Origin: an uncultured Candidatus Thioglobus sp.
GTDB taxonomy: Bacteria; Pseudomonadota; Gammaproteobacteria; PS1; Pseudothioglobaceae
DNA length: 64,000 bases
NCBI GenBank assembly: GCA_905612405.1
Contig: CAJQRX010000007.1
Location: 1 to 64,000 of the forward strand
Direction of reading: 5' to 3'
The notes under the pieces: generated by a model
What the model saw: only the letters and a program-made list of their open reading frames with translations
Database searches by the model: none
Told to the model about the DNA's origin: nothing
In this document: positions 62,065 to 64,000 of the stretch, piece by piece
Numbering within the stretch: position 1 is the first letter of the stretch
How the letters are laid out: each line of letters begins with the position of its first letter
Position numbers and translations under genes: made by a program

Positions 62065-62658
62065 TTATAAGATTTTACAAGCATCATCAAAATTTAGCCG
62101 TGGCGCTCGAGGACGCAATTTTGATTCATCTCCATAACCAATTCCACAAATAAAAATAGCTTTATTCTTATTATCTGGGAAGAATTCCTGATTAAGTTTC
62201 TCTTTATTAAACCCAAGCATTGGACAGCAATCCAGTCCTATGGATCTAGCAGCTATAATAAAGTATGCGCCTTGAAGTGCTGAGTTAAATTCCGCAACAT
62301 TTTTAATCATTTTATCTTTACCTTCGTAAAAATATTTGGCATCATTATGCGGAGAAAGGGTCGGTAATGATTCATAAAATTTAGTGTCATAGCTAATAAT
62401 TGCTATAGAAGGAGCATTCATAGCTTTATCAATATTTCCATCATCTAGCGAAAGCTTGATTCTATTTTTTGCTTCATCACTTCGGATAAATATGAACCTT
62501 GCAGGACAGCAATTGCCAGAAGTTGGTGCAAATTTTAGCAAATCATAGATTTGATGAATTTGATCATTAGTAATATCTTTATTTAACCATCCCTTATGAC
62601 TTCGGGCTTTTATAAAAAGTGTATCTAGAATTTCAGTGGAAAACATATAGCCTATCAT
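62065..62658 (-). CDS. Nitroreductase family protein
   Basis: LKFAPTSGNCCPARFIFIRSDEAK, AARSIGLDCCPMLGF, FICGIGYGD. Confidence 0.88.
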   Translation of the reverse strand: MIGYMFSTEILDTLFIKARSHKGWLNKDITNDQIHQIYDLLKFAPTSGNCCPARFIFIRSDEAKNRIKLSLDDGNIDKAMNAPSIAIISYDTKFYESLPTLSPHNDAKYFYEGKDKMIKNVAEFNSALQGAYFIIAARSIGLDCCPMLGFNKEKLNQEFFPDNKNKAIFICGIGYGDESKLRPRAPRLNFDDACKIL

Positions 62659-62736
62659 TATTAATTATTCATCATTAATTATATGTTCTTCTAGTGTATC
62701 TTTAATAATAGAATTTGAAAGATATAAAATTGCATT

Positions 62737-63075
62737 ATGACAAACTGTATTTTTTGCTCAATTATTAAGGGCGATATACCTGCTGAAAAACTTTATGAAG
62801 ATGACAATGTGTTGGCTTTTAAAGATGTAAATGCGCAAGCTCCTGAACATTTTTTAGTAATACCAAAAGAGCATATTTCTACGCCTAATGATGCTAATGA
62901 TGAAACCCTTCTTGGAAAACTAAATACTACTGCAGTAATGATTGCTAAAGAGCGTGGATTTGCTGAAAGTGGTTACAGACTTGTTATGAACTGTAATGGT
63001 GATGGCTGTCAAAGTGTATTTCATATTCACCTTCATTGCTTGGGTGGAAGGCAGTTGAATTGGCCACCAGGTTGA
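62737..63075 (+). CDS. hinT: HIT family protein (HinT-like)
   Basis: CIFCSIIKGDIPAEKLYEDDNVLAFKDVNAQAPEHFLVIPKEH, SVFHIHLHCLGG. Confidence 0.96.
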   Translation: MTNCIFCSIIKGDIPAEKLYEDDNVLAFKDVNAQAPEHFLVIPKEHISTPNDANDETLLGKLNTTAVMIAKERGFAESGYRLVMNCNGDGCQSVFHIHLHCLGGRQLNWPPG

Positions 63076-63189
63076 GCCTTTCAAGGAAGATAAATAATTA
63101 ATCTTAAATGAGCTCAGAGTTGAATTAAAATAACGCCAACTCCATCTCTTATTTGAGCTGGACTTTTCGAAATATAAACTAAGGAATGA

Positions 63190-64000
63190 ATGAGCCAAAA
63201 CGGCATTGAGCGACAAAGCGTTGGAGAATATAGTGAACGCGCTTATCTTGATTATTCAATGTACGTCATTCTCGATCGTGCGCTACCCTTCATTGGGGAT
63301 GGCTTAAAACCAGTTCAAAGAAGAATAATCTATGCGATGAGTGAGCTTGGACTCAAATCGACTGCGAAATTTAAAAAATCTGCTAGAACTGTTGGTGATG
63401 TCCTAGGTAAATTTCATCCTCATGGTGATAGTGCATGCTATGAAGCAATGGTTTTAATGGCGCAGCCTTTTTCTTACCGCTATCCTTTTATTGACGGTCA
63501 GGGAAACTGGGGAGCACCAGATGATCCTAAGTCTTTTGCAGCGATGCGTTATACGGAATCTAAATTATCACCTTATGCAGATTTACTTCTAGCTGAAATT
63601 AATAAAGGCACAGTTAGTTGGACTGATAATTTTGATGGAACGATTCAAGAACCTCTTCAACTGCCTGCTCAGGTTCCAAATTTATTGCTTAACGGAACAT
63701 CTGGGATTGCTGTTGGTATGGCAACAGATGTTCCACCGCATAATCTTTTAGAGGTTATTTCTGCGTGCATTAGGCTTTTAGAAAAACCTTCAATTGATCT
63801 TGATGCGCTTATGAAGATCATTCCAGCTCCTGACTATCCAACGGATGCTTATATTGTTAGTTCAAAAGAAGATCTTCGTCAAATGTATGAGACTGGAAAT
63901 GGTTCGGTCAAAATGAGGGCAGGCTATATTAAAGAAGATGGTGAAATAGTTATTGAATCTCTTCCTTACCAGACATCAGGCGCTAAGGTGATTACTCAAA
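63190..64000 (+). CDS. parC: DNA topoisomerase IV subunit A (partial, runs off the window)
   Basis: [91 protein letters not shown]; not in ORF track. Confidence 0.96.
   Translation, partial: MSQNGIERQSVGEYSERAYLDYSMYVILDRALPFIGDGLKPVQRRIIYAMSELGLKSTAKFKKSARTVGDVLGKFHPHGDSACYEAMVLMAQPFSYRYPFIDGQGNWGAPDDPKSFAAMRYTESKLSPYADLLLAEINKGTVSWTDNFDGTIQEPLQLPAQVPNLLLNGTSGIAVGMATDVPPHNLLEVISACIRLLEKPSIDLDALMKIIPAPDYPTDAYIVSSKEDLRQMYETGNGSVKMRAGYIKEDGEIVIESLPYQTSGAKVITQ

Overview
64 kb of AT-rich, gene-dense bacterial chromosome. Gene content and order suggest a small-genome marine gammaproteobacterium, possibly SUP05/Thioglobus-like; this taxonomy is inferred from protein character only, with no search run. 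Most of the window is housekeeping: glmS, alaS, prmA, carAB, greA, apt, xerD, rplS, gltD, amiC/tsaE, hemD, infA, oadGAB, lolDC, lpxK, kdsB, folD, purKE, bioFH, thiG, thiS, upp, phr, trpC, kdsA, dapB, a liv-type ABC transporter, hinT and partial parC. There are two tRNAs (Leu-CAA, Ser-GCT). I saw no rRNA, CRISPR array, IS element or prophage. Parts worth a second look: (1) an operon-like run of a fused class II aldolase/short-chain dehydrogenase, mtnP, apt and mtnA, which looks like a complete 'DHAP shunt' for methylthioadenosine/5'-deoxyadenosine salvage with the aldolase and dehydrogenase in one polypeptide; (2) a dsrC-dsrM-dsrK cassette behind a stand-alone gltD, with no dsrAB/EFH/L/JOP nearby; (3) an imperfect direct repeat of the glmS 3' end bracketing a single adhesin-E-like gene at the left edge, resembling an integration scar; (4) a mazEF-like pair whose operator-like 12-bp inverted repeat runs into the ATG; (5) a secreted PHP-domain protein whose only plausible start is ATT and which carries a C9 tract.
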